Source: Mytilus californianus (lineage: Eukaryota; Mollusca; Bivalvia; Mytilida; Mytilidae). Taken from it: DNA of 64,000 nucleotides. The position numbers and the translations under genes were made by a program. Numbering within the stretch: position 1 is the stretch's first letter; the number at the start of each line of letters is the position of its first letter. Location: the NCBI RefSeq assembly GCF_021869535.1, contig NW_026262668.1, forward strand, positions 9,160,348 to 9,224,347, read 5' to 3'. The notes below the pieces were generated by a model. That model was not told the origin of the DNA. It did not search any database and saw only the letters and a program-made list of their open reading frames with translations. Shown here piece after piece: positions 1-11,600 of this stretch.

Positions 1-138
1 AGCATGTGTTGATCCATACACCTGATAATGACCACCATAAGCTTTTGTGTTTACTATATAAATGACCAGAGGTATGGCCGTGAGAATCGTTATAAAGATT
101 GCCTTCAAACACCAGACCCATGATAGTCCGTTATTCAT
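1..138 (-). CDS. N-terminal exon of a predicted single-pass (type II) membrane protein, partial
   Basis: Reading the minus strand from the ATG at 138 gives 46 codons with no stop, running off the left edge. The protein begins MNNGLSWVWCLKAIF and has a strongly hydrophobic stretch at about residues 8-29, followed by a polar segment rich in Tyr and Gly. That is the form of an uncleaved signal anchor, with a short cytosolic N-terminus and a lumenal or outer C-terminal domain, as in many Golgi transferases. A plausible splice acceptor (TGTGTTTTAG, ending at about 166) lies 27 bases upstream of the ATG, so this would be the first coding exon after a noncoding leader. The catalytic or functional domain is outside the window, so no function can be given. 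It could also be a chance ORF with a hydrophobic core; the acceptor and the clean open frame argue mildly against that. Confidence 0.5.
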   Translation of the reverse strand, partial: MNNGLSWVWCLKAIFITILTAIPLVIYIVNTKAYGGHYQVYGSTHA

Positions 139-400
139 CGCATACTTCCTTACTTTGAACACCTAAAACACACAATTTAAATGTAACAAAGGATTGTTAT
201 GCTTCAAATAGAATAGTGTAAAGAGATATATCGAGACAGGTATAAATTGTTCGTGTATACTGAACAAAAAAAAAACGAATCTGATATTTTTGAAATGGAA
301 ACTAATGTTTTCGGCAGGAATAAAAATAATGGCAAACATATGGCGTTATGTCTATCGTAATACTTTACGAAACGAAAGGTTGAATCTAAAAACTAAAAGA

Positions 401-607
401 GAGGCGAAAGATATCACAGGGACCTTCAAACTCTTAAGTCGAAAACAAACTGACAATGACATGGAAACAAACACAAAACGAACAAAAGACAAACAGTATA
501 CAAAACACAACATATAAAACTAAAGACTAAGCAACACGAACCCACCAAAAACCGGGAGTGATCTCAGGTGCTCCGGAAGGGTAAGTATATCCTGATCCGC
601 ATGGGCT
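401..607 (-). repeat. 3' tail of a 5'-truncated retroelement family (copy 1)
   Basis: On the minus strand this reads GATCAGGATATACTTACCC..., then a CCGGAGCACCTGAGATCACTCCCGG block, then a T/G-rich tail ending near GATATCTTTCGCCTC. The same order of blocks recurs downstream of the retroelement ORF fragment at 33670-33885 and again at 50815 and 51786. I take it as the 3' untranslated tail of the same retroelement. The 75-codon frame crossing 290-517 is a shadow of this repeat, not a gene. Confidence 0.6.
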
Positions 608-2980
608 TTTATTCATTTCTGAAACCAAAGGAGGCAATCGCTTTGATAGCATTCAAAAGTATGTGTCTTAAAGAGAGTTCCACATAGAAGTCAGAGCATC
701 ATGATAAGGCACTTACGTGAATGTGTTTAAAGTTAATTTATTTATCATGTGTTCTTTAAGCAACATCTTCTAAATCTTTTTTGGAAGTTAGTGGCAAACA
801 TTGCGATGACACATTCATTCCTGCAATGGGGATCTTAACAAGGAAGTTCTAAAATTCAGAAAAAGAAAAACGAGAAATATCCTTATAACATTAGATATTG
901 TTGCATTATCTTATTTAGTGTGAAATGTCGCGGAGGACCTGGAAATTCTTTGTTGATCTCGCTTTGTGAATGTCTGCCACAAAGTTATGTCGCATTCAAC
1001 AAATTTTGTCAAAATGGTTTGATAATTTGATAAACGTGTACAATAACAAATTGCATACCAGTTTTCAAAGACGTAAGTTATGCATATCATGGATATTCAT
1101 GCGTATCGCATTTGCTAATGTAACTTAATTGGGGTTATTTTTTTAGCTTATATTTTTTGGCAAAATAATTTAACCAAACAATAGTTTATTTTTCAAATAA
1201 GATCCATTGTAAACAATTTATGCGTATATCTTTCGTTCTGAGTATAGAAAGGGCTATTATTTATTTATTTATTTATTTGACGACGATGAATGACAAAGGT
1301 GGGAGGAGATTGCATTGATGTATGACAAAGAAATCAAAATCGAATTGACAAAAAGTACCGTTATAAAATGTCTAGGATATTGCCGCTATTCGTGTCATGT
1401 AATTTAAACGAACTTAACCAGTATAAGTATAAATTTCACTTCAACTTATATCTGAAAGTAATGACAGAAACGATTTGACTCGAATAACAATTTATGAATT
1501 TGAAGTTGTATTAACATTACGAACGAAAGTCATGCGGATTTTAAGATTTTTATGATATTGGATAGACATGAACATACAGCGTTTTTTTAATTTTTTTTCA
1601 AATAAGTTTCATTTCTGACCCTTCTTGAGCATTTCCTGTTTTTTGCGGGCTTCGTGTTGCATAATCTGTTGTTTTCTGTGTAGTGGCCTTTGGCAAAAGC
1701 GTGTCTGTCTTTCTTCGAGTACATGTATGTATGTCTTTTTCAAATTTTCTGACCCTCTGTTTGTGAAAATGCATGTTCCGGTTTATCTTTAATATTTTAA
1801 CCCATCCTTTTATTCCCATGCAACAATACACTATATTTAAATCTCACTTTGAAACCATTTACTCGGGCTATGAACAACAATCACATTCATATTTTGTACA
1901 AAACCCCATTTCGCGAGATTTAAAAAGTTTTCGTAGGTTATGATGCAAAATTAACGTTTCCACCTTAATAAGCGATCGTAATTGCGGGTTTGAGTGAAAA
2001 ACCTAGTACTTCGTCAAGAGAGTAACCCTCTACGGTAACCCTTGATCGATATACAAGTATAATTGCATACACAAAACTATGAATTATTTTCCTAATTTGA
2101 ATTGAGTGGTTTTTTTTATCGTTTCGTGAAATAACTTTCTTTTATAAATTAAAATAACTAAATCATACAATTTGTTACACGCTAGACAATTACTACCATC
2201 AAAAACATGAGGGGTAATTCAATTGTGTATTAGCTGTGTTTATTTTCTCTTTCTCTCATATCATAAAGTAGTTTTGTTAGTTTTATTTAATACAAGACAA
2301 TATCTCCAAGAGTTTATCTATTATAATCCTACATTAAATTAAGATTGAGGTAAATAAGTTACCGTATAAAGTCTATCAAGAGATGCGATTTCAAGGTAAG
2401 TAAAAGGACATGTTGGTTATACGCAAATAAGATGACATCCCCAAAAGATAACTTGTAAAATAGTGGAGTGAAAAATCAAGAAAGAGGTGCTTATTTTGCG
2501 ACTTTAATGGACCGGCATAACTGCAGGCTAAAAATGATTTTTTTTGCAAAGCCAATACCTTAATCTAACTTTTTTACCCGGTCGTAGCCTTTTTCTGCTG
2601 TGCAGTTTTTTTTTATAAAATTGAAAGAAAAAAGACATTTTGATTTTTTTCAAAATTCAACATGAGAAACAATTTGACTTTTGTTGCTTTTCTTTGGTCC
2701 TTTAACATATGATTTTGCATTTTATAAAAGAGTTAAAGTGTTTATGCATATTGTAAAACTAGAATTCGTTTTATTTATCCTTGATTTTGTCCATTTTCAC
2801 TCAGTTTAAAGAATGCACACTCTGTATTATTTTAACGAAGTGGTTACAACATTTGTAAATTTAGATTACATCGATAATTTCCAGATTTTCCGAATAAGAA
2901 AGTAATATAACTTCATTTTCTAAAGTTATGAAACCACTCCAACTCGGTATGTCAAATAAATTCACTTTTGTGACGATTTT
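608..2980. other. AT-rich noncoding stretch
   Basis: No recognisable gene, RNA or well-bounded repeat was seen. It holds a short TTTA microsatellite at about 1256-1278 and several poly-T runs. The 77-codon minus frame at 1598-1831 has no recognised similarity and lacks splice context. Confidence 0.4.
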
Positions 2981-2981
2981 T

Positions 2982-3013
2982 ACATCGGGATGACCGTGAG
3001 GGCATTCCGATGT
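2982..3013. repeat. Short imperfect palindrome, possible element terminus
   Basis: ACATCGGGATG at 2982-2992 and CATTCCGATGT at 3003-3013 are inverted copies (one mismatch) around a 10-base loop. It resembles the hairpin caps of other repeats in this window, but no partner end was found. Confidence 0.35.
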
Positions 3014-3662
3014 ATTGTTGCCACAGAGATTTCTACTTACGAAACTTTCGTTTATGACTGATAACCAATCTATAAATACGCGGACATTATCGAGTGCAAA
3101 ATAACATTCCTTATTGCTTGTTATAAATTCATTTCTTCAATGAATACTCATAAAAATATTGTTTTTAGAACATAAATTAATAATATGAAAATGTTTTGTC
3201 GTTAGAAATATATATATATATATAAATAAAAAATCATTAATATCTATGCACACGTACAGAAAAATTGTGTTATTGCATGCGGAAGAATATCACAAGAACG
3301 TTTTGCGGGAAAATATGAATGCCTGCTCAAATCCAATCTATTAGAAAAATCGAATTATTACAGAAGAGTGTCCACAATGCACTTACACTTCACTATTATT
3401 AGAATTGTAGAATAGAATGATATACAAATGGATGAAAATTATATATACATGTAACTGTTATATACAAATATTAATATAATATTACTACAATATTATAGTT
3501 ATTACGATGAGGTTGAATTCCCTGTCATTTATTCATCATCCACGCACGAACTTGTCTCGGAAAAAAATATATCTCTGTACATTAACCTCACTTTCAGGTA
3601 TAGAGATGTGATTTACTTTCTGAGACAAGTGCTTGTGACCATCCACAAGAACTTTCGGTCAT

Positions 3663-3810
3663 CCGATGTTCAGTACTTCAGTACTTTGATTTACTTTGTA
3701 TTATAATTCAATGAATTTCCGGATTCAAATTTCTAACCGATGTTCAGTACTTCAGTACTTTGATTTACTTTGTATTATAATTCAATGAATTTCCGGATTC
3801 AAATTTCTAA
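3663..3810. repeat. 74-bp tandem duplication next to the macrosatellite
   Basis: The block starting CCGATGTTCAGTACTTCAG occurs at 3663-3736 and again at 3737-3810. A short third start (AACCGATACG) follows at about 3809. The two copies look identical by eye. It lies 150 bases outside the left end of the 16 kb array. Confidence 0.85.
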
Positions 3811-3962
3811 CCGATACGAAGTAAAATTACTTTTTATTAACAAATCGCTTCAATAGTGCATCATAGTATTGTTCGTAGTTGTGCCATTTAATTATTTTTG
3901 TATTGATATTTTTGCATCAGAGGTTTGTTGTTTTCATAAGTTTTTGACTTATCAATTATGCG

Positions 3963-3967
3963 TTAAA
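3963..3967. repeat. TTAAA direct repeat, left flank of the array (putative target-site duplication)
   Basis: TTAAA immediately precedes the first GGGAAAACGG terminus. The identical TTAAA sits immediately after the last CCC terminus at 20229-20233. Because internal MITE copies are flanked by TATA instead, the outer pair marks the boundary of the array as a unit. Confidence 0.75.
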
Positions 3968-4403
3968 GGGAAAACGGTACTATTACATTTTCCCAGCATT
4001 AGGTTGGCCTTTTGTGTACCCAAGGCAGGTGAAGGAAGTCAACTTGGGAGCGCTGTGATTGGATGTAAGGGTACAATATATTTTTTTATTTATCTATGAA
4101 TAATTGCAGTATGTATATTTACAATATAAATTGTGAAACCTATTGAAATATTTTCTAGAGAATTATTCGAAAAGACTTCCAAAATTTCATAAATTTGGCG
4201 TAAAAGGACGGTGGGCATGGATAACATAAACAAGCTCCGTTGGAAGTTGGTCATGATACTATTTGGCTTCAATTTTTAAAACAGAATAAAAAAGTACTAA
4301 CACCACACATAACTGTTTTATCCAGGTTTTTATTATAAAAAGTGGTAAATTTTGAAAATGTTAGTATTGTCGGCTATGGCAGAATAAATAGTACCGTTTT
4401 CCC
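3968..4403. mobile_element. MITE-like element, left terminal copy (unit 1)
   Basis: The 436-bp element has 17-bp perfect terminal inverted repeats: GGGAAAACGGTACTATT at the left and its complement ending in CCGTTTTCCC at the right. The first 27 bases also fold on themselves (GGGAAAA...TTTTCCC). It has no transposase. It repeats at the start of every 1,669-bp unit. Left flank here is TTAAA, right flank is TATA (4404-4407). GGG/CCC termini with a 4-5 base AT-rich target could fit a TTAA-targeting superfamily such as Kolobok, but the termini alone do not settle this. Confidence 0.75.
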
Positions 4404-5636
4404 TATACTGAAGATAGCAAGGGAATTCAAAATCAATCAGATTTCAGTTATATTATACTATTTTCAAGCTTTTGATTAGAACATTTGATTTTTATCACAA
4501 ATAATAGAAATTTTTCCCTGAGAACAATACTGTGTTGAGAAAAGTGCTGAGTCATCATAATAAGTCAAATTGATGGGTACTGATATAAAACTTTATTCTA
4601 GGATTTCAATATTAACTATATTGTATAAAATGCACCAAACTATAGTTCTTTTGTATTTGTTTTCACCTTTCGCAATGATTAATTCAATTGGAAACACCAG
4701 AATTCAAGTCGCGACAAATATTTTTAACTGAAATTTTTGCCTTTTTTTGCTGTGTAATTCCCTAAATGTATCACTTGGGTATTTCTCTAGACATAATCTA
4801 TTAAAATGGGAAATTGTCTGGTTAAGTTTGTACTGTTTATGGAGTAAGACAATATTTGGTCATACTAGAAGCATTTTCAGTGTTATAATTGTCCATCTAA
4901 GAAAAAAAGAGGCCCACTTGAGGCTAAATTTAGATAGAATTTATACTCTCCTGTGTAAAGAATTGTTCACAATCTTGGCAATTCATGCAGCAAATATTTC
5001 AATAGTGCTTCATTTTGTAGTTTCTATCTTTTATTATATCAGGCATATATGATCTTTCATTTTCTACTGTTTGAAAGGACTTTTGTGGGAAATTAATACT
5101 CCCAAGGGACATAATTCAGCTTTTTCATAGATTAATACAGGCAACAAACGCAACTTCACAGCTGAGTATTTTGCATATTTAATGTTTTAAGTGTCTAATA
5201 TCTTTGTTTTATCATCTCAAGACAGAATAATGGATTTTATAACAAGCTCTGAAATTTTGAACCACCATATGGCATATACTAAAGCATGGAATGGCGATTA
5301 GTATGAACAATCTTGAATTTGTGCTTATGTTGTAAATTTTGGATAAAATGAATACAAATTAAATGGAACCGTCATTTTTATCTGTTTAAATGGAACTGTT
5401 TATTATTCTTTTTAAATAAGATAAGATATGATTGGATACAGGTTGTTTATTAAGCCTTATCTGAAAGAAGCAGAGAAAGAGGTAAACCAGCATGTAGGGG
5501 TGGGGACATAAAATGATCCATGTTTCTTTAAGTAATGGGGACATACAAGTATTTATTATAGCCAAGGTTTTCACAATAACCCAGTATTGCATTAATGGTG
5601 TCATAAGAATTCTTTATATCTTTATGTCACAGTATA
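4404..5636. repeat. 1,233-bp spacer of the macrosatellite unit (unit 1 copy)
   Basis: AT-rich sequence between consecutive MITE copies. It begins TATACTGAAG and ends CACAGTATA, so that in every internal unit TATA flanks the MITE on both sides. I recognise no gene, RNA or transposon in it. It shows no internal tandem structure. Confidence 0.7.
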
Positions 5637-8600
5637 GGGAAAACGGTACTATTACATTTTCCCAGCATTAGGTTGGCCTTTTGTGTACCCAAGGCAGGTG
5701 AAGGAAGTCAACTTGGGAGCGCTGTGATTGGATGTAAGGGTACAATATATTTTTTTATTTATCTATGAATAATTGCAGTATGTATATTTACAATATAAAT
5801 TGTGAAACCTATTGAAATATTTTCTAGAGAATTATTCGAAAAGACTTCCAAAATTTCATAAATTTGGCGTAAAAGGACGGTGGGCATGGATAACATAAAC
5901 AAGCTCCGTTGGAAGTTGGTCATGATACTATTTGGCTTCAATTTTTAAAACAGAATAAAAAAGTACTAACACCACACATAACTGTTTTATCCAGGTTTTT
6001 ATTATAAAAAGTGGTAAATTTTGAAAATGTTAGTATTGTCGGCTATGGCAGAATAAATAGTACCGTTTTCCCTATACTGAAGATAGCAAGGGAATTCAAA
6101 ATCAATCAGATTTCAGTTATATTATACTATTTTCAAGCTTTTGATTAGAACATTTGATTTTTATCACAAATAATAGAAATTTTTCCCTGAGAACAATACT
6201 GTGTTGAGAAAAGTGCTGAGTCATCATAATAAGTCAAATTGATGGGTACTGATATAAAACTTTATTCTAGGATTTCAATATTAACTATATTGTATAAAAT
6301 GCACCAAACTATAGTTCTTTTGTATTTGTTTTCACCTTTCGCAATGATTAATTCAATTGGAAACACCAGAATTCAAGTCGCGACAAATATTTTTAACTGA
6401 AATTTTTGCCTTTTTTTGCTGTGTAATTCCCTAAATGTATCACTTGGGTATTTCTCTAGACATAATCTATTAAAATGGGAAATTGTCTGGTTAAGTTTGT
6501 ACTGTTTATGGAGTAAGACAATATTTGGTCATACTAGAAGCATTTTCAGTGTTATAATTGTCCATCTAAGAAAAAAAGAGGCCCACTTGAGGCTAAATTT
6601 AGATAGAATTTATACTCTCCTGTGTAAAGAATTGTTCACAATCTTGGCAATTCATGCAGCAAATATTTCAATAGTGCTTCATTTTGTAGTTTCTATCTTT
6701 TATTATATCAGGCATATATGATCTTTCATTTTCTACTGTTTGAAAGGACTTTTGTGGGAAATTAATACTCCCAAGGGACATAATTCAGCTTTTTCATAGA
6801 TTAATACAGGCAACAAACGCAACTTCACAGCTGAGTATTTTGCATATTTAATGTTTTAAGTGTCTAATATCTTTGTTTTATCATCTCAAGACAGAATAAT
6901 GGATTTTATAACAAGCTCTGAAATTTTGAACCACCATATGGCATATACTAAAGCATGGAATGGCGATTAGTATGAACAATCTTGAATTTGTGCTTATGTT
7001 GTAAATTTTGGATAAAATGAATACAAATTAAATGGAACCGTCATTTTTATCTGTTTAAATGGAACTGTTTATTATTCTTTTTAAATAAGATAAGATATGA
7101 TTGGATACAGGTTGTTTATTAAGCCTTATCTGAAAGAAGCAGAGAAAGAGGTAAACCAGCATGTAGGGGTGGGGACATAAAATGATCCATGTTTCTTTAA
7201 GTAATGGGGACATACAAGTATTTATTATAGCCAAGGTTTTCACAATAACCCAGTATTGCATTAATGGTGTCATAAGAATTCTTTATATCTTTATGTCACA
7301 GTATAGGGAAAACGGTACTATTACATTTTCCCAGCATTAGGTTGGCCTTTTGTGTACCCAAGGCAGGTGAAGGAAGTCAACTTGGGAGCGCTGTGATTGG
7401 ATGTAAGGGTACAATATATTTTTTTATTTATCTATGAATAATTGCAGTATGTATATTTACAATATAAATTGTGAAACCTATTGAAATATTTTCTAGAGAA
7501 TTATTCGAAAAGACTTCCAAAATTTCATAAATTTGGCGTAAAAGGACGGTGGGCATGGATAACATAAACAAGCTCCGTTGGAAGTTGGTCATGATACTAT
7601 TTGGCTTCAATTTTTAAAACAGAATAAAAAAGTACTAACACCACACATAACTGTTTTATCCAGGTTTTTATTATAAAAAGTGGTAAATTTTGAAAATGTT
7701 AGTATTGTCGGCTATGGCAGAATAAATAGTACCGTTTTCCCTATACTGAAGATAGCAAGGGAATTCAAAATCAATCAGATTTCAGTTATATTATACTATT
7801 TTCAAGCTTTTGATTAGAACATTTGATTTTTATCACAAATAATAGAAATTTTTCCCTGAGAACAATACTGTGTTGAGAAAAGTGCTGAGTCATCATAATA
7901 AGTCAAATTGATGGGTACTGATATAAAACTTTATTCTAGGATTTCAATATTAACTATATTGTATAAAATGCACCAAACTATAGTTCTTTTGTATTTGTTT
8001 TCACCTTTCGCAATGATTAATTCAATTGGAAACACCAGAATTCAAGTCGCGACAAATATTTTTAACTGAAATTTTTGCCTTTTTTTGCTGTGTAATTCCC
8101 TAAATGTATCACTTGGGTATTTCTCTAGACATAATCTATTAAAATGGGAAATTGTCTGGTTAAGTTTGTACTGTTTATGGAGTAAGACAATATTTGGTCA
8201 TACTAGAAGCATTTTCAGTGTTATAATTGTCCATCTAAGAAAAAAAGAGGCCCACTTGAGGCTAAATTTAGATAGAATTTATACTCTCCTGTGTAAAGAA
8301 TTGTTCACAATCTTGGCAATTCATGCAGCAAATATTTCAATAGTGCTTCATTTTGTAGTTTCTATCTTTTATTATATCAGGCATATATGATCTTTCATTT
8401 TCTACTGTTTGAAAGGACTTTTGTGGGAAATTAATACTCCCAAGGGACATAATTCAGCTTTTTCATAGATTAATACAGGCAACAAACGCAACTTCACAGC
8501 TGAGTATTTTGCATATTTAATGTTTTAAGTGTCTAATATCTTTGTTTTATCATCTCAAGACAGAATAATGGATTTTATAACAAGCTCTGAAATTTTGAAC

Positions 8601-11600
8601 CACCATATGGCATATACTAAAGCATGGAATGGCGATTAGTATGAACAATCTTGAATTTGTGCTTATGTTGTAAATTTTGGATAAAATGAATACAAATTAA
8701 ATGGAACCGTCATTTTTATCTGTTTAAATGGAACTGTTTATTATTCTTTTTAAATAAGATAAGATATGATTGGATACAGGTTGTTTATTAAGCCTTATCT
8801 GAAAGAAGCAGAGAAAGAGGTAAACCAGCATGTAGGGGTGGGGACATAAAATGATCCATGTTTCTTTAAGTAATGGGGACATACAAGTATTTATTATAGC
8901 CAAGGTTTTCACAATAACCCAGTATTGCATTAATGGTGTCATAAGAATTCTTTATATCTTTATGTCACAGTATAGGGAAAACGGTACTATTACATTTTCC
9001 CAGCATTAGGTTGGCCTTTTGTGTACCCAAGGCAGGTGAAGGAAGTCAACTTGGGAGCGCTGTGATTGGATGTAAGGGTACAATATATTTTTTTATTTAT
9101 CTATGAATAATTGCAGTATGTATATTTACAATATAAATTGTGAAACCTATTGAAATATTTTCTAGAGAATTATTCGAAAAGACTTCCAAAATTTCATAAA
9201 TTTGGCGTAAAAGGACGGTGGGCATGGATAACATAAACAAGCTCCGTTGGAAGTTGGTCATGATACTATTTGGCTTCAATTTTTAAAACAGAATAAAAAA
9301 GTACTAACACCACACATAACTGTTTTATCCAGGTTTTTATTATAAAAAGTGGTAAATTTTGAAAATGTTAGTATTGTCGGCTATGGCAGAATAAATAGTA
9401 CCGTTTTCCCTATACTGAAGATAGCAAGGGAATTCAAAATCAATCAGATTTCAGTTATATTATACTATTTTCAAGCTTTTGATTAGAACATTTGATTTTT
9501 ATCACAAATAATAGAAATTTTTCCCTGAGAACAATACTGTGTTGAGAAAAGTGCTGAGTCATCATAATAAGTCAAATTGATGGGTACTGATATAAAACTT
9601 TATTCTAGGATTTCAATATTAACTATATTGTATAAAATGCACCAAACTATAGTTCTTTTGTATTTGTTTTCACCTTTCGCAATGATTAATTCAATTGGAA
9701 ACACCAGAATTCAAGTCGCGACAAATATTTTTAACTGAAATTTTTGCCTTTTTTTGCTGTGTAATTCCCTAAATGTATCACTTGGGTATTTCTCTAGACA
9801 TAATCTATTAAAATGGGAAATTGTCTGGTTAAGTTTGTACTGTTTATGGAGTAAGACAATATTTGGTCATACTAGAAGCATTTTCAGTGTTATAATTGTC
9901 CATCTAAGAAAAAAAGAGGCCCACTTGAGGCTAAATTTAGATAGAATTTATACTCTCCTGTGTAAAGAATTGTTCACAATCTTGGCAATTCATGCAGCAA
10001 ATATTTCAATAGTGCTTCATTTTGTAGTTTCTATCTTTTATTATATCAGGCATATATGATCTTTCATTTTCTACTGTTTGAAAGGACTTTTGTGGGAAAT
10101 TAATACTCCCAAGGGACATAATTCAGCTTTTTCATAGATTAATACAGGCAACAAACGCAACTTCACAGCTGAGTATTTTGCATATTTAATGTTTTAAGTG
10201 TCTAATATCTTTGTTTTATCATCTCAAGACAGAATAATGGATTTTATAACAAGCTCTGAAATTTTGAACCACCATATGGCATATACTAAAGCATGGAATG
10301 GCGATTAGTATGAACAATCTTGAATTTGTGCTTATGTTGTAAATTTTGGATAAAATGAATACAAATTAAATGGAACCGTCATTTTTATCTGTTTAAATGG
10401 AACTGTTTATTATTCTTTTTAAATAAGATAAGATATGATTGGATACAGGTTGTTTATTAAGCCTTATCTGAAAGAAGCAGAGAAAGAGGTAAACCAGCAT
10501 GTAGGGGTGGGGACATAAAATGATCCATGTTTCTTTAAGTAATGGGGACATACAAGTATTTATTATAGCCAAGGTTTTCACAATAACCCAGTATTGCATT
10601 AATGGTGTCATAAGAATTCTTTATATCTTTATGTCACAGTATAGGGAAAACGGTACTATTACATTTTCCCAGCATTAGGTTGGCCTTTTGTGTACCCAAG
10701 GCAGGTGAAGGAAGTCAACTTGGGAGCGCTGTGATTGGATGTAAGGGTACAATATATTTTTTTATTTATCTATGAATAATTGCAGTATGTATATTTACAA
10801 TATAAATTGTGAAACCTATTGAAATATTTTCTAGAGAATTATTCGAAAAGACTTCCAAAATTTCATAAATTTGGCGTAAAAGGACGGTGGGCATGGATAA
10901 CATAAACAAGCTCCGTTGGAAGTTGGTCATGATACTATTTGGCTTCAATTTTTAAAACAGAATAAAAAAGTACTAACACCACACATAACTGTTTTATCCA
11001 GGTTTTTATTATAAAAAGTGGTAAATTTTGAAAATGTTAGTATTGTCGGCTATGGCAGAATAAATAGTACCGTTTTCCCTATACTGAAGATAGCAAGGGA
11101 ATTCAAAATCAATCAGATTTCAGTTATATTATACTATTTTCAAGCTTTTGATTAGAACATTTGATTTTTATCACAAATAATAGAAATTTTTCCCTGAGAA
11201 CAATACTGTGTTGAGAAAAGTGCTGAGTCATCATAATAAGTCAAATTGATGGGTACTGATATAAAACTTTATTCTAGGATTTCAATATTAACTATATTGT
11301 ATAAAATGCACCAAACTATAGTTCTTTTGTATTTGTTTTCACCTTTCGCAATGATTAATTCAATTGGAAACACCAGAATTCAAGTCGCGACAAATATTTT
11401 TAACTGAAATTTTTGCCTTTTTTTGCTGTGTAATTCCCTAAATGTATCACTTGGGTATTTCTCTAGACATAATCTATTAAAATGGGAAATTGTCTGGTTA
11501 AGTTTGTACTGTTTATGGAGTAAGACAATATTTGGTCATACTAGAAGCATTTTCAGTGTTATAATTGTCCATCTAAGAAAAAAAGAGGCCCACTTGAGGC

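Noticed and set aside
4747..5052. 101-codon plus frame repeated in every macrosatellite unit (and the 72- and 60-codon minus frames)
   Set aside because: The 101-codon frame starts at TTG with no early ATG. None has a recognised domain, and their conservation is explained by the units being near-identical.
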